Assembly (NCBI GenBank): GCA_038087015.1
Contig: JASBNA010000003.1
Span: 1,984,001-2,048,000, forward strand
DNA length: 64,000 bases
Source of the DNA: Cerrena zonata
Taxonomy: Eukaryota; Basidiomycota; Agaricomycetes; Polyporales; Cerrenaceae
Direction: 5' to 3'
Below are positions 1 to 13,600 of the stretch, piece by piece (the stretch's first letter is position 1; every line of letters starts with the position of its first letter). Both the position numbers and the translations under genes were made by a program. The notes beneath the pieces were generated by a model. That model was given only the letters and a program-made list of their open reading frames with translations. It was not told where the DNA came from and ran no database searches.

Positions 1-1313
<1,313 letters not shown>

Positions 1314-2036
1314 TAATAATCATCACCGTACCTTGAGCTTGATCATCCGGACGGACTTTTCTCGTTTGAATGGGTCATCATGGCTATATACCCTTTGGTT
1401 TTCTTTTCTTTTTCGGTTTGGACATCCGACTACGCCTCGTTTTGTATGTTTGTTAGTGTACTGTATTATTAAATATCGAATGCTTGTTTCTTTGCCGCTC
1501 CCCTCTATAATTGAATCCCGCCTAATCAGCCAAGGTGGCTTCTAGATCCATGTCAGCTGAGCAAGTGGTGTACAACAGATGCATGTATTCGCAAAAAAAA
1601 ATAGTAGGGGGAAATGTGTATGGTACATTTTTGGGGTATAACACTCAAGTGAGAGTGTGGATAAGGTGCCGTAGGGTGGGTAGTACAGTAGAAGAATAAT
1701 GTGAGAGTCCTATGTACAGTACGGAGAGCGCATGGATGGGATGGAGCAAGGCCTTGACGTGTGATGGATTGTTGGTAACAAACAAGTTGTAATATAGGAT
1801 TGAATGCCATAAGGTAAGAGAAGGGGGGGAGGAGAAGCCCAGATCATAATCGATGCCTAGATGATGGATGATGGATGACAGAAGAAGCAAAAGATGAACA
1901 TGCCCCAGATTGAATTGCTGCACGAGAGAAAAAGAAGATAGAGTTCTTGGTGTGTGGAGAGAGAAGACAGAGATAAAGTTAGGACAGCACCCACTCAAAC
2001 GACACCTTCCTCCCTCCTCGTGTTCCTCGTACTCGG
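1314..2036. other. Intergenic, convergent 3' ends
   Basis: This stretch lies between the stop of the Rab4-like gene and the stop of the phosphatase gene on the other strand, so it should hold two 3' UTRs and terminators. Short open frames here lack family resemblance or coding character. I see nothing else. Confidence 0.6.
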
Positions 2037-2705
2037 TCAGCGATTTTTGGCACGACGCGACGATCCATCTCCTTCGTACACAGCCCTGTGCCTGCCGCTG
2101 CTACTGCTCCCGTGACTACTAGTACTGCTACCACCGTGACCGCCTCGTAGTGATGCAGCGTACTCTCCCAACTGTGAGACGAATCCAGGATTAGGATCTG
2201 CGAGGCTTCTTTTGGACTTGATATACTGCACAGCCTGGGCGGGTGTCCATCCATAGTGCGCGATCAGATACGCGCAGACCACACTCGTACTTCGACTAAT
2301 GCCTTGGACGCAGTGCACTAAGACACGGGCGTGAGGGTCCCGGAGGGCATCAGCGATGAACGCAGTCGAGCGCGGTAGATGCTCTGCTAGTTCGGCGAAT
2401 GGGTTGTCCTGGAGAGGCAGTTGAAGTTGTTGAACTGGTACACCGTGAGGGAGGGCGACTCCGCCGAACATGGCAGAGACGATGTGGGTGATGCCTAGTG
2501 TACGTAGGGTGGACGAGCTTTCTGCGGCGCTGATATCAGACAGATATAGTCGAGGGATGACCTCCGTGGGAGGTAATGTTGGGGGATATCGCGAGCCGAA
2601 ATGGGAGGAGGGGGACGGGTGTGATGAGGAGAAATAGGACGTGTCGATGGCGGAGAGGGAGGAGAGACCTATTGAGGGCTTGGGTTTGTGTGGAGAGGGC
2701 ATCAT
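2037..2705 (-). CDS. Dual-specificity protein phosphatase
   Basis: Small cysteine-based phosphatase of about 222 residues. The catalytic P-loop reads HCVQGISRSTS, matching HCxxGxSRS, with the nucleophile Cys near residue 132. The upstream part, VIPRLYLSDISAAES with a later GITHIVSA, is the usual start of the atypical DSP fold. A Ser/Pro-rich N-terminus and a Ser/Gly/His-rich tail flank the domain. The frame stays open upstream to a TTG at 2783; I chose the first ATG at 2705 (MMPSP), but a CAG just upstream could be a splice acceptor, so an extra 5' exon is possible. The substrate, a phosphoprotein or otherwise, cannot be told from sequence. Confidence 0.85.
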   Translation of the reverse strand: MMPSPHKPKPSIGLSSLSAIDTSYFSSSHPSPSSHFGSRYPPTLPPTEVIPRLYLSDISAAESSSTLRTLGITHIVSAMFGGVALPHGVPVQQLQLPLQDNPFAELAEHLPRSTAFIADALRDPHARVLVHCVQGISRSTSVVCAYLIAHYGWTPAQAVQYIKSKRSLADPNPGFVSQLGEYAASLRGGHGGSSTSSHGSSSSGRHRAVYEGDGSSRRAKNR

Positions 2706-4040
2706 TAAGGGTGTTAAAACAGCGGAACCCTGCCAGAGGAGGAAGGTAAGTGGGTTAAAGGGAGATTTGATGGGAAGAGACAAGGACGGACCATATATGA
2801 ATAAGTTACGAGAGAAAAAACAACAGAGTGGCCCTGCCTTAAGAAATGAAGTGGCAACTGGTGGCTAGAGAACAACCAAGGGCTGAGGGAACAAGAAAGG
2901 TCCTGCTTGCTGAACGGAAAGAAAAGGGAGGCTAGAGCTATACAGAGGGGACCGGTCAATGGAGAGACCGAGGAGAGCTAGAGAGCGTATACATACAGAG
3001 AATTCAGCAAGAGGGCATGGGTGTGGCGGGGGATAGAGGGGGGGACGAGAGACCTGGGGGAGGTACGTCAGAGGGGGAGGGGCAGGTCTTTAATGCACAA
3101 GACCCACCCGCGGTCTCTCAAATTTATTCGACAAATTTCCACCCATGTACATAGATCTCATAGCCGGCTCGGGTGGCGGTAGGGGAGCAGGTTGGCTGTT
3201 GGCGCCCGTAGATCGTCGCGTTCCCAGCTGTTCGAGCAGCAGCACCCGGCGTCGGCCCGTCCCTCTCGTGTGCGTCTCCCATTTCCGGACAGCTTCTGTC
3301 CTCCCTCCGACATTGTGCGCTGCCTCCGCCGCTGCCAGACGTCGGCCGCGCTCTGGCCGGTGTTGCAGGAGAGAGCAGGCCGGATGTTCGCTGGGATTAC
3401 TCACTATTACTCATCGACCCTCACTCTCGACGGAACTCGCCCCCCGCACAGCCCGCACACTCCAGCCCTCCCCGCGCCAACAAATGACAGCTCTCTTGTC
3501 AAACGCTTGTCCCGCACAGCCCCGCCTGCTAGCTCGATTCGCAGGCACACCGCACCCACAAGCCAATCACAAGCCCCATCACCCCTCCCCGACTCCCCAA
3601 AGTACGCATCAATCGACTCGCTCCATCAAATGCCTCGCATAAATCTCAATCTGTCTCTCCCCTAGCCAGATCTGTCGTCCAACGTGTCTTTCATTGGCAG
3701 CTCTATTACAGGCACACAACATACGACTACAGAGCACACTCCGGCATCGGCATTCCAGACATGAATGTAGAGTATATACTAGCAGAAATGTCGAACCAGC
3801 CGTGTACATTCTGAACAGACTTTTACGAATCAGAGAGAAAAGAACGACCATACTCATAAACAAAGGCATAACAAACGAGTGAGACAGGAAAAGGCGAGAA
3901 AAAAGATGTCAGTTGCAGAGTGGGGTGAGAAACCGTGAATGCAACAAGAAAGGGTTTGTGAGCTCGGCGGGGTGATACAATTTCAGTGCGGTTCAGCAGA
4001 CGGGCGTGGCAGCGTGATATGGCGTGGCGTAAGTGTTCGT
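2706..4040. other. Upstream region of the phosphatase gene, GC-rich, no clear gene
   Basis: It lies between the phosphatase start and the eIF4A stop, both on the minus strand. The stretch 3140-3660 is C-rich on the plus strand and carries overlapping open frames of up to 165 residues in several frames. They are Ser/Pro/Arg/Thr-rich with no recognisable domain, as expected of C-rich DNA lacking stops by composition. It probably holds the phosphatase promoter and 5' UTR and the eIF4A 3' UTR. Confidence 0.5.
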
Positions 4041-5529
4041 TTAAATGAGATCGCTACAGCAGGCGAGACGTCAGCTCGCTTGTAAAACATAAAACACAAA
4101 TGACAGACGTACGCAACGTTGAGAGGCATTTCGTCAATCTGGGTGTTGTAGAATTGCTCAATGTCCCTGAGCATACGGACATCTTCGGTCGTGACAAAGT
4201 TGATGGCAACACCCTTACGTCCGAAACGACCACCACGACCGATACGATGGATGTAGTTCTCTCGGTTCGTAGGAAGATCATAGTTAATGACCAAAGATAC
4301 TTGTTGGACATCAATACCACGAGCAAGCAAGTCGGTGGTAATCAGGACACGCGAAGATCCCGAACGGAACTCCTTCATCAACACCTCGCGCTGTTTCTGT
4401 TCCATGTCACCATGCTAAAATGATTGGGTCAGTTCTCCAGCTGTGTATAATTGATGCACATTTTATCTCTCACCATGGCAGACACAGTGAACTCCCGGCC
4501 GTGCATCTTCTCGGTGAGCCAGTCAACCTTTCTCCGTGTGTTGCAGAAAATCACGGCTTGGGTAATTGTCACAGTCTCGTACAAGTCACAAAGAGTGTCC
4601 AACTTCCATTCCTCCTTCTCGACGGCGATGTAGAACTGTTTGATACCTTCGAGCGTCAACTCGTCCCTCTTGACGAGAATTCGAACAGGATCACGCATGA
4701 ACTTCTTGGTGACCTCGAGCACATCAGCAGGCATGGTAGCCGAAAGAAGGACAACCTGGGTGTCCTGGGGGAGGAGCTGGAAGACCTCGTAGATCTGGTC
4801 CTTAAAACCACGGGACAACATCTCATCGGCCTCATCGAGACAGAAAATCTTGATGTTGTCAGTTCGGAGCGCACGACGGTTGATCATGTCGTAGACACGA
4901 CCAGGAGTACCGACGACGACTTGGACGCCCTCTTGGAGCTTGGCCATATCTTCACGGACATTGGTTCCACCAACGCAAGCGTGGCACTCGATGTTCATGT
5001 AATCACCGAGGGCGATGACAACCTTTTGGATTTGTTGAGCAAGCTCACGGGTGGGGGCAAGGATAAGGGCCTGAGTGCCCTTGACATTAGGGTCGACCTT
5101 TTGGAGAATAGAGATGGAGAAGGTAGCGGTCTTGCCGGTACCGGACTGGGCCTGAGCGATGACATCGTGTCCCTTGATGACGGGGACAATAGCACGCTGC
5201 TGAATAGCGGAAGGACGCTCGAAACTAGTATTTTCCTCAAGCCTTAGCCTCTTGGTCGTATCATTAACCAGATTTATAGACTCACCCGTAGGCGTAGATA
5301 CCACGGAGAAGCTCAGCCTTCAAATCCATGTTATCGAAGCTATGGATCGGAGGATATTAGCCACGTCAAAAGAGCTCGGAACAGACGCAAAACTCACTTA
5401 TCAACAATCTGGTCCCAGTTGGACTCAATCTCGCCCTCCTGGATATCCTGCAGTTGATCGCTGAAAACGAGGGAAAGCGGTGAGCAGGCGCATTGAGCAC
5501 TTTTCCGACAGGAGAACGCACGTCGACAT
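4041..5529 (-). CDS. TIF1: ATP-dependent RNA helicase eIF4A
   Basis: DEAD-box helicase that unwinds mRNA 5' leaders as part of eIF4F in cytoplasmic translation initiation. Six exons (5522-5529, 5398-5460, 5286-5339, 4474-5224, 4113-4414, 4041-4053) give 396 residues, the normal length. In order it shows [12 protein letters not shown] (Q motif), [10 protein letters not shown] (Walker A), [11 protein letters not shown] (Ia), TPGRV (Ib), DEAD, SAT (III), [15 protein letters not shown] (V) and [13 protein letters not shown] (VI), and ends in ADLI. The first coding exon is only 8 bp (ATGTCGAC) followed by a GTGCGT donor, and the last is 13 bp. The frame is intact. The gene is head to head with the SF3b145 gene, 321 bp between start codons. 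A 275-residue antisense frame at 4420-5247 is a shadow. Confidence 0.97.
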
Positions 5530-5850
5530 ATTGGATGTTCTAGTTTTATTCTAAGATACGATAGTTTTGAAGCCGACAATACGTGTCGACTAGGAAAGTG
5601 TGATGTGGTGGTGTGCTAGTAGCAATCGATGAAAGTTGTGGTAGTCGAGAGACTTGAGAGCAAATTTCATCTTTCTTGTGGCCATTTCTCAGTCAGAGCC
5701 CATCGGCACCGCCCGCAACTTCAGACTCAGCCGCTCCTTTTGGTAATCTGATTAGGTAACACGAACGCCCATATTCCTCGGGCCAATTCAGGCAGTCGAG
5801 TGCAACTCAGTCTCTCGCTAACTCTCTCTCGCGACCGAACGTCCCTAGAC
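5530..5850. promoter_or_regulatory. Shared promoter region of eIF4A and SF3b145
   Basis: 321 bp separate the eIF4A start codon (minus strand) from the SF3b145 start codon (plus strand), so both promoters and 5' UTRs must fit here. CT-rich tracts with repeated CTCTC lie just before the plus-strand ATG, a common pattern in strongly expressed fungal genes. No clear TATA box is seen. Confidence 0.6.
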
Positions 5851-8061
5851 ATGGCCACACAAGTCGGAACAATGCCTGCGACAAATGGTGTCAATGGTGT
5901 CAATGGTACGAAACCAAAAATCAGGTCCAAGAATCAGCTTCGTAGGCTTAAAGCCAAACAGAAGAAGCAAGAAGTTCAAAGCACAACATCGGTGCGCACT
6001 CTTGTTCCTCCTCGGCCTTGAAATTTCTCATAGTCTCATCTTGCATTAGGAGGTTAACGGCAATGAAACCGCGGATGAAGATGTAAGGATGGAGGAGGAT
6101 GAGTCAGAAGTCGAGTACGTGTCTGAGCAACTAGATGTCAAAGGTGCTGCTCTCGAAGCATTCTCCGACGTCTTTGCTCGCTTTCAGGCACCTCCGGATT
6201 CTTCTCTAGTACGTCCCTCACCCATCTCAATACATTAACACTGCTTACATACTCCTCCGCCTTTATAGCAGGGCTCAGGAGGATTGGAATCATCAAAGGG
6301 CGAAATCATTTACTCCGACGATGACATGGCTTCAGAAGGCGACTCGGAATCGGAAGAGAAGAAACCATTGTCCAAGAAGAAGGCCCGTAAGATGAACCGA
6401 CTTACAGTGGCTGAACTTAAGCAACTCGTAAAGAAGCCCGAAGTCGTCGAATGGACTGATGTTACAGCAGCAGATCCTCGTCTACTTCTTCACCTCAAAA
6501 GTTACCGCAACACCGTCCCTATCCCCAGCCATTGGAGTGCTAAACGTGATTACCTGCAAGGGAAGAGGGGTATCGAGAAACCGCCATTCCAGCTTCCATC
6601 GTATATTGCCGATACCGGTATTGCGACTATGCGTGACGCGATCAAGGAGAAAGAAGCCAACATGTCGCTGAAACAAAAAACACGAGAACGTGTACAACCC
6701 AAGATGGGGAAAGTCGATATTGACTATCAGAAGTTGCATGATGCGTTCTTCAAGTTCATGACCAAACCGAATACTACAGGTTTCGGAGAAATGTGAGTTG
6801 CTACCTTTTTGGAATTTTGACAACTAATATTTTGTGTATGCTAATAGGTATTATGAAGGCAAGGAGTTCGAAACCCAATTGAAACATAAACGACCGGGTG
6901 ATCTTTCCCCTGAGCTCGTAGAAGCACTTTCCATTCCTCCGTTGGCACCACCACCATGGCTTATCAGTATGCAACGATTCGGACCACCACCGAGTTATCC
7001 AACACTACGAATCCCCGGTCTCAATGCGCCTATCCTGAAGGGTGAGTTTGCTCACACGCGTTGTGAAGTCGTCTCTGCTTATCGGATTTTTTCTACAGAG
7101 CGCAATGGGGTTTCCATCCTGGTGGATGGGGTAAGCCACCTCTTGACGAGTACAACCGACCGCTGTATGGTGATGTCTTCGGTGTGCTACCGAAGAATAC
7201 TGATGCAGACGTAAGTGCACCCTTTGGTGTAGATCGAAAATGCAATCTGAATATCCAAAACTTTAGGCCGGTGAACCTATCGATCGTAATACCTGGGGTG
7301 AACTTGAACCCGAAGAAGGTACGTCGTATTCTTGCCTGGTAGTTTACCTTCCACTCACTTACCCATTATATTTCCAGAGGAAGAAGAGTCCGAGGACTCA
7401 GAGAGCGAATCCGAGGAAGAAGATGTGGCCGAACCAATGGCACAAGACGGACTACAAACTCCTTCCGGTCTCGAAACCCCCTCGGGGATGGCCAGTGTCG
7501 TCTCAACAGTGGCTGGTGGTTTGGAGACACCCGATTTCTTGGAACTTCGAAAGAACGCTGGAAGAGCCCAGTCAGAAGTGTCAGATACGGGTCCGAGGTC
7601 ATTGTACCAAGTCGTTCCGGAGAAACAGACAACAATCCGTGGTCTTATGGGAAGCGACAGAGGATACGACGTTTCTGCTGTTTCTGGAGGATCTGGTGCG
7701 ATCCCCGTGCTTGGTGATGAACGAGGGAACAAGGTGCGTTTTAGTATTCACCCCTCCCCTCCCTTTCAACTGCTTGTTGTGTTCATCCTGGAGCTTGACG
7801 ATTGACATCATCTTAAATCTTTCTTTCCATTAGCGAAAAGCCAACGGCGTTGACATCTCAATCGATGCATCCGAACTGGAGGGCATGTCCGAGGACGAAT
7901 TGCGCAGGCGGTACGAGCAGCAAGCACGCGGATCGGCTGGTGTACCTGGTGCTAGCAATCGGGAGGATTTCTCTGAGATGATTGCAAAGGAGATGTCCAA
8001 GAAGAAACAAAAAGCCGAGCGGGAACGGGACAATCGGAAAGAGAAGGAGTTCAAGTTTTGA
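5851..8061 (+). CDS. CUS1: Splicing factor 3b subunit 2 (SF3b145/SAP145, yeast Cus1)
   Basis: Subunit of the U2 snRNP SF3b complex, which binds around the intron branch site. Eight exons (5851-5991, 6050-6208, 6269-6792, 6848-7041, 7101-7210, 7267-7318, 7378-7733, 7834-8061) give about 587 residues with no frame error. A Lys-rich N-terminus (QLRRLKAKQKKQE) and acidic stretch precede the conserved core: LTVAELKQLVKKPEVVEW, DPRLLLHLKSYRN and VPIPSHWSAKRDYLQGKRG, which is the DUF382 block. The PSP block follows: MYYEGKEFE, LKHKRPGDLSPEL, then GWGKPPLDEYNRPLYGDVF. A Glu/Ser-rich acidic segment and a Lys-rich end (KKKQKAERERDNRK) close the protein. The exon 3 acceptor could be 6268 or 6271; both keep frame. 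The start is the first ATG downstream of the shared promoter. Confidence 0.95.
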
Positions 8062-8799
8062 TTCCCTCCCTTTCTTCTTTCTCTCTCGGTCTCCCTTTTT
8101 CTCCCCGTCGTCCTCCGTGTTTGCTGTACGATTGCTGTGACTTGACACCTTATGATATTGTATTCACTACTTTGGAAATCTCTTTGCGGTCATTAGGCTG
8201 TTAATCAGTGGCGAAAGGAAGGTGTCAGCACTAAGGTTTGGACGTTTGAATTTTTGTTGAGCATCGGTGGGGACTTATATCACATTGTCCAGACGATCTT
8301 GATACATGCTTCTGCCTATCAAGCAGTAGTACCGTCGTTCGATGAAGTTTTGTCTTAATGTCTCGTAAGGTCGCTATATGATATCTACTAGTAGCATAAA
8401 GATATTTCGTGGCTTCTTCATAGCACTGACAGTCAATGTGAGCTTGTAACATCACTCATCTAATCACGTACGTATCAGTATGCTTCCATCTCGTATCAAC
8501 CTTAGAGGGCGGTTGCATTCTTTGTGGTGATCGTAAGACGCAGGTCTACATGTTTTATTGCCAGGAATATTTATATCAAGAGTGTGAGGAGTATTTAAAA
8601 GTCACATTATCCATACGATGGTCGGTTCCGATGAACACCAAAAGCCTAGAAGTTAGAAAGTTTTAGGTTACAATTTGAATATGAAGCGAGACTAAATAGC
8701 CATTGGGATGTGTAATAGAATGCATGGGGATGAGGATTGATTGCAGAAAAGAAAGTTAGAAGGAAAAGGGTGAATGTAGCATTTGAATAGTAACCTCCG
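8062..8799. other. Intergenic, convergent 3' ends
   Basis: It lies between the stops of SF3b145 (plus) and the Whi5-like gene (minus). It opens with a pyrimidine-rich tract at about 8062-8105. The rest is AT-rich without supported genes and should contain both 3' UTRs. Confidence 0.55.
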
Positions 8800-10092
8800 T
8801 CATGAAGTGCCAGCAGATGGTCCCGAAATACCACCATTCATAACCCCAGCATCTGCTGAGTTGGTACCATTGATACCCAGTAGATGTCGGTAACTGTTCG
8901 TCGCGCTGGCATGCGACGACCAGAACGAGTCGTATGTCAATGCAGTTCCACTTGCAGACGAGAGTGATGGTGACGATCTGTTAGCGAAGGGATTTGACTG
9001 TGATGAACTCGAAGCCATCGCGGTTATGGGAGAGTGTGGGCCATGAATGACATTGGTGGCAGGGGCACCCTGATAGGATAGTGTTACGGGCACTTGTTGA
9101 GGGTAGAGTGGTGTAGACGAATACGAGGAAGATGCCATAGAGGAACTTGACGCCAGTGGAAGCTGCGAAAGGTTTGGTAGTGTGGGTGCGGATGTGGTTG
9201 TAATTGTTGGGATCGAGGGTATGGATGATGACCGAACAGCAAATGGTGATGGTGCGGGCCCGTCAACTTGCATAAGTGATGACATAGAGGATGTCTTCTG
9301 TGGGCTGAGACTTCGGTTCGTCACTTGTGAACTCGAAGAGGAAGGGACGGATGATGTGTCTTCAGGCACTGTGAATGACGACGGAGAACATGAAAGGGAT
9401 GGATCTGGCAAAAGCATATCGGTGATTGATATTTGTGATTGTTGAGATTCCTGTGAATCCTGTGTTTCTTGCGAGTCAATGAAGATTTCAGTCGGAGCAG
9501 GGCTAGCAGCTGCAACGAATGTCAGTGATACGTATTAATTGAAACACAAAGAGACATACGAGGTGGAGGCTCAACAATTGGCGAAACATTTCCTAGTAGT
9601 TCATCAATACGCTTTTGGTTGACACTTCTCACTTCGAACGGAGTCATGTTCGGTTTGTATTGTCCATCCAACTTCGGAGGGCCAACCGTCATGGGTGCGG
9701 AGGGACGAGAAGTACCCAGCACAGGATGTGACTGCCTCGTTTTCGGTTTGCGCATATGCGAATGACGGAAATAGAGGTTCTCAACCTCATTCAAGTTCTG
9801 CCGTTGCTATACCCTAGACGTGTTAGTTTCCAGAGAAAGAGAGTGGCAAGTCATCGGGGGAAAGTGGCTCACCCAGCCATGGTCGACTTTCAGTTTGGCG
9901 TACTGAAGTCGTAGCCTTAGTTGACCTGAAAGCTGAGTCAAAGTGATTCGAGGACAGTTAGGTTAAGAGGTGATTGGTGCAGGAGCGGAGGTGACCCACA
10001 TAGGTTGCCCTTGCTCGTTCAAGTGTTGCTTTGCGTTTCTTTTGTTCGACGTCACTAACCAGTGGCGGATATTCGGTCTCCTGTCTTGTCAT
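8800..10092 (-). CDS. Whi5/Nrm1-like transcriptional repressor candidate
   Basis: Four exons (10000-10092, 9873-9932, 9560-9806, 8800-9509) give about 369 residues. The N-terminus is Lys/Arg-rich and leads into QLRLRLQYAKLKVDHGW, which resembles the GTB/Whi5 motif through which Whi5 and Nrm1 bind SBF/MBF at G1/S. The conserved-looking segment continues as NLNEVENLYFRHSHMRKP. The rest is low complexity: Gln/Ser repeats after the third intron, then a long Ser/Pro/Thr-rich tail, as expected of a disordered, phosphorylated cell-cycle repressor. All junctions keep phase; exon 2 uses the acceptor before CTTTCAGG. No enzyme domain is visible. The assignment rests on a short motif; another DNA-binding-factor partner or an unrelated protein is possible. 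Confidence 0.5.
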
Positions 10093-10673
10093 CCTAGCAA
10101 TCTTTCAGGATTAAGGGAACACTTTAACAGGTTGAAGTCGTAGTCGTGGTATATGCAGAGGTTGTTCTGTGCGGTGGTGAAAGAACATATGTTAATTTCG
10201 ATGAACATATCAAGTAAGGGTGGAGACTTGCAAAGTGACGAAGTTTAGGAATATCTCCTTTCACTACGTATGTTATCAAGGAGGTGACGAAGTAGATTGT
10301 GAGGGGAAATTATGAATGGAGGGTCAGGTTAGATGTAACGAAGTCTGCGCTCTGGACATGAGGATTATATTGGTTCGGACCACGTGCGAGACAAGGACAT
10401 TTGAATTGAGACCAGACCAGATCTAGTATAAGATCTTGTCTTGTTGAGGAGAGGTCGAACCGTCGTTGTTAAGACGTATGTAACTCTTACGGTGCTATGG
10501 TACTGCATTGTACGAAGGTAGGACGTCGAACCGAGTTTCTAACCCTCTCACTTATCTTGACAGATCCTCGGATCTCTCAAGTAGTCAAATAATAACCTAC
10601 CTATATTTCCACTACACACCATGTACTACTCTAGATAAATGCAAGAGAATAAAGATATAGATGTAAGAAGTTA
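10093..10673. other. Upstream region of the Whi5-like gene
   Basis: 581 bp between the Whi5-like start and the Ubp3 stop, both genes on the minus strand. It should carry the Whi5-like promoter and the Ubp3 3' UTR. I see no additional gene. Confidence 0.5.
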
Positions 10674-13600
10674 TTACACTGCATTATGCGATGCTACTGC
10701 TGATGACCAAGTCCGTGGGGTAGGAGTCATTCTACGATAGAATAGCAAATAAGCACATCTGTCGTTAGCGTCTTGGGTTTCGAACACGTCCTTGGCGTGA
10801 ATATCAGAGACAAGCTCATCGTCGATGCGGATCCAGGCCTCCCGTGGTCTATCGTTCATATCCCGGTTAGAGTGTAGCACATCGAGGGTGTAATGACCTC
10901 CAGATGCCGATTGACCATGGTGGTATACCACTATTGCAAAAGGGTAAGTAATTGTCTTCTCTTACACGAAATCAATTTTACACACCTCCAAACAGTTTAT
11001 ACTTCACAGCGTGCGGCTTCTGCGCAGGGGTCAAAAGATCTGAGGAGCATGTTGTAAATCTACGTTTCATATAATGTTCAGGGAAAGACGTACCAGGTGT
11101 AATTTCCAATTCGGGGCCGTAGGCAACCTGCTTGCCAATTTTCACAACATCACCGACTTTGGTATCGTACATGAATCGCTTCACGTGAAGCACCAAGATC
11201 GGGGGAAGAGACTCGATCAGTGCATGTTGAGTAGCCTCAATCACTTGACCGGGTCGTGTGGGCGAAGTGATTTGACAGGTTGAGGGAGTGAGATGAGTCG
11301 AAGAGCATCCTTGATGGTACGAACTTCGTCTCGCTGATCAAAAAATGCGGTCGGTTAATCGAAAGTGAAATACAAGATGAGTAAGATACTTACAGAGATA
11401 TCTAGTCGGAGAGCTCTCCAGTCCTCGACAGTCGCGGAATCCTTCTGGTGAGGTGCACGAAGTGTCGTGCGGAACTTACCACCAAACATATGAGTTATAG
11501 GAGAGTCCGCAGACTTAATCTACCAGCCAAGTCGAATTAGCATCCTCGAGGCCTCACACTATCAGAACTAGAGAATACGTACAGTTCGCGTCACGACTGC
11601 CTTATTACGCTTGCCCACCTCGTGCCAACCGCTGTCCTGCTCTTCGGCAGGTTCCGCGGCGGGTGCTTTTGGTTTTGGTGAAAGCGAAGCCTGTAATGTA
11701 GCAAGCTCCTCTTCCAGAGTATCCAAAAAGAACCCGAGGAACTCCTCAGCATCTTCTTGATATCCACCCTATACACAGACGAATTTAGTACGTTATAATT
11801 ATCTCAAGAGTGTTATGTTATGGAACTTACCACCATACTAGCAAATCGCTTCTTCTCTTTCATGACGTCGTAGACATACGTCGGGATGAAAGAATCCAAA
11901 TCATAGAAGTCATCCTCTTCACGCTCCTTGCCCTTACCGTTCGACTCAAGACCCTTAGGGTTGAACTCCTTGAGGAACTGAATAGAAGCCTCAACAAGCG
12001 GCGTAGCCTTCGTTCCATCCTTCTGAGATCCAACAACAGGTCCAGTGATGTACTTTCCAAGCTCCGTAAAGAACCGATAAAACGGCGGGCAGTAAGGAAG
12101 AACCTGCAAAACCGAATTCGCGAAGCACATGTTGCCGGTATTGATGATACCACGAGGACGAAGTTTAGGTGGAGGCATAGATCCAGTAGGGCCGGTAGTA
12201 AGAAGGTTAAGAAGTTCGGGACGAGCCTGAACAGGTGCACCATTGGAAGAAGAACCACTGGAGGTGGAAGCAGCCGGGATAGAGAAGCCAACGACATTGG
12301 ATGTAGGAAGACCAGACCTGGAAGATGACGCGTTATCAGACGTTCGCAGAAGCGAAGCCCAACTCTTGATCACTTTCGGGGGAGCTTGTGGAGTAGCAGT
12401 GGTCGAAGCGGCTTCCGTAGGCTGAGTGGTTTCAGCTTGGGAAACGGATTCAGTGACCGTACTTCCGGATGTCGAAGGCTCTGGTGCAGGGGGCATGGTC
12501 ACCTGGAGGAGCCTCCGTCGGTGATAGATCTCCTTGACTTCAGAGGAAATTAAAGGCTTAATAGGTTTACCAGTAATGGGGGAACCTGCCGTAACGGAAA
12601 TAGAGGTGTTGGATGAAATAGGTGAACCTGGGACCGGCGTGTCTGGTGCAGTAGAACAAGCAGGGGTCGACTCTGTGGCTGACGAGGAAGGAATATCCGC
12701 CGGTTCAGGGGATTCATCCTTCGTAACATCCTCTACCACTTCCGTCTTTGGCGGAGGTTCTGTGAGTATGACCTTTGGTCTAATTTTCGGTGAAGGAGGT
12801 GGGCTAGGAAGCTGTAGCGCTTTCTGAACAACATGTTCAGGGTGGGTTAGCCCTAGGTGAAATAATAACACCCGGGGAAGAGGACGGACTACCTCTCCTT
12901 GACCAGATCACCCACCCTGAGACTAACTCAAGGTCACTGGTTGATCCGGTTGATGAAGCAGCAGCAAGTATTGAAGAAGATGGCTCTTCTGAGACAGCAT
13001 CCTCCTCGACAGTCTCGACAGCGGCCGGTTCCGACGGTGCTTTGGGAGACGTAGGATCGTCGGATATAAATTCGACCTGAACCTGTGGAGAAGGAGGCGC
13101 TGGTGGTGAGGGGTCAGAAGGTAATTGAGAGACCGATGGTGGTGGAGATGGTTCTGAAGGTGTTACAGGAGCAGGTGGAGGCGCGTGGTTTTGAGGCATC
13201 GGCGCAGGTGCGAAAGATGGAGGTGGATGCATCTGAACTTCCTGAGCGTGGGATTGTGGTGGCAGGGGTGTCGAGAGTTGTTTTGGTAGCGGGGAAATAG
13301 GTGGAACATGCCACTGTGGGTGGTATGGGCTGTTGTGTTGATGCGGGTATGATGGCGAGAACGGTGGGGCGTGCGGTGAGTACTTTTGCGGGTGATAGGG
13401 AATGGTAGGGGAGACGTTTGTAGGCGTGATAGGTTGTGGGGACATGTAATGATGCTGAGGAGGTATAGGATGGTGGTAATGCGAGTAGTTGTGCCCTCTA
13501 TGAGGCATGTAACCTCCCCGAGGCGGACCACTCATTCTGGGAGAAGGCGAGGCAGGTAGTTGACCATTCATGGGCGGCGGATATGGTGGGTAGAAGGGGA

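Noticed and set aside
2706..2783. N-terminal extension of the phosphatase to 2783
   Set aside because: The upstream start is TTG and the added residues look hydrophobic and unconserved; an intron acceptor lies in this stretch.
3145..3665. Overlapping plus-strand frames of 157 and 165 codons upstream of the phosphatase gene
   Set aside because: The DNA is C-rich and low in stop codons, several frames are open at once, and the products are Ser/Pro/Arg-rich without any domain.
4420..5247. 275-codon open frame antisense to eIF4A
   Set aside because: It is the reverse complement of a strongly conserved helicase exon with biased codons, which commonly leaves an open antisense frame. It shows no domain.
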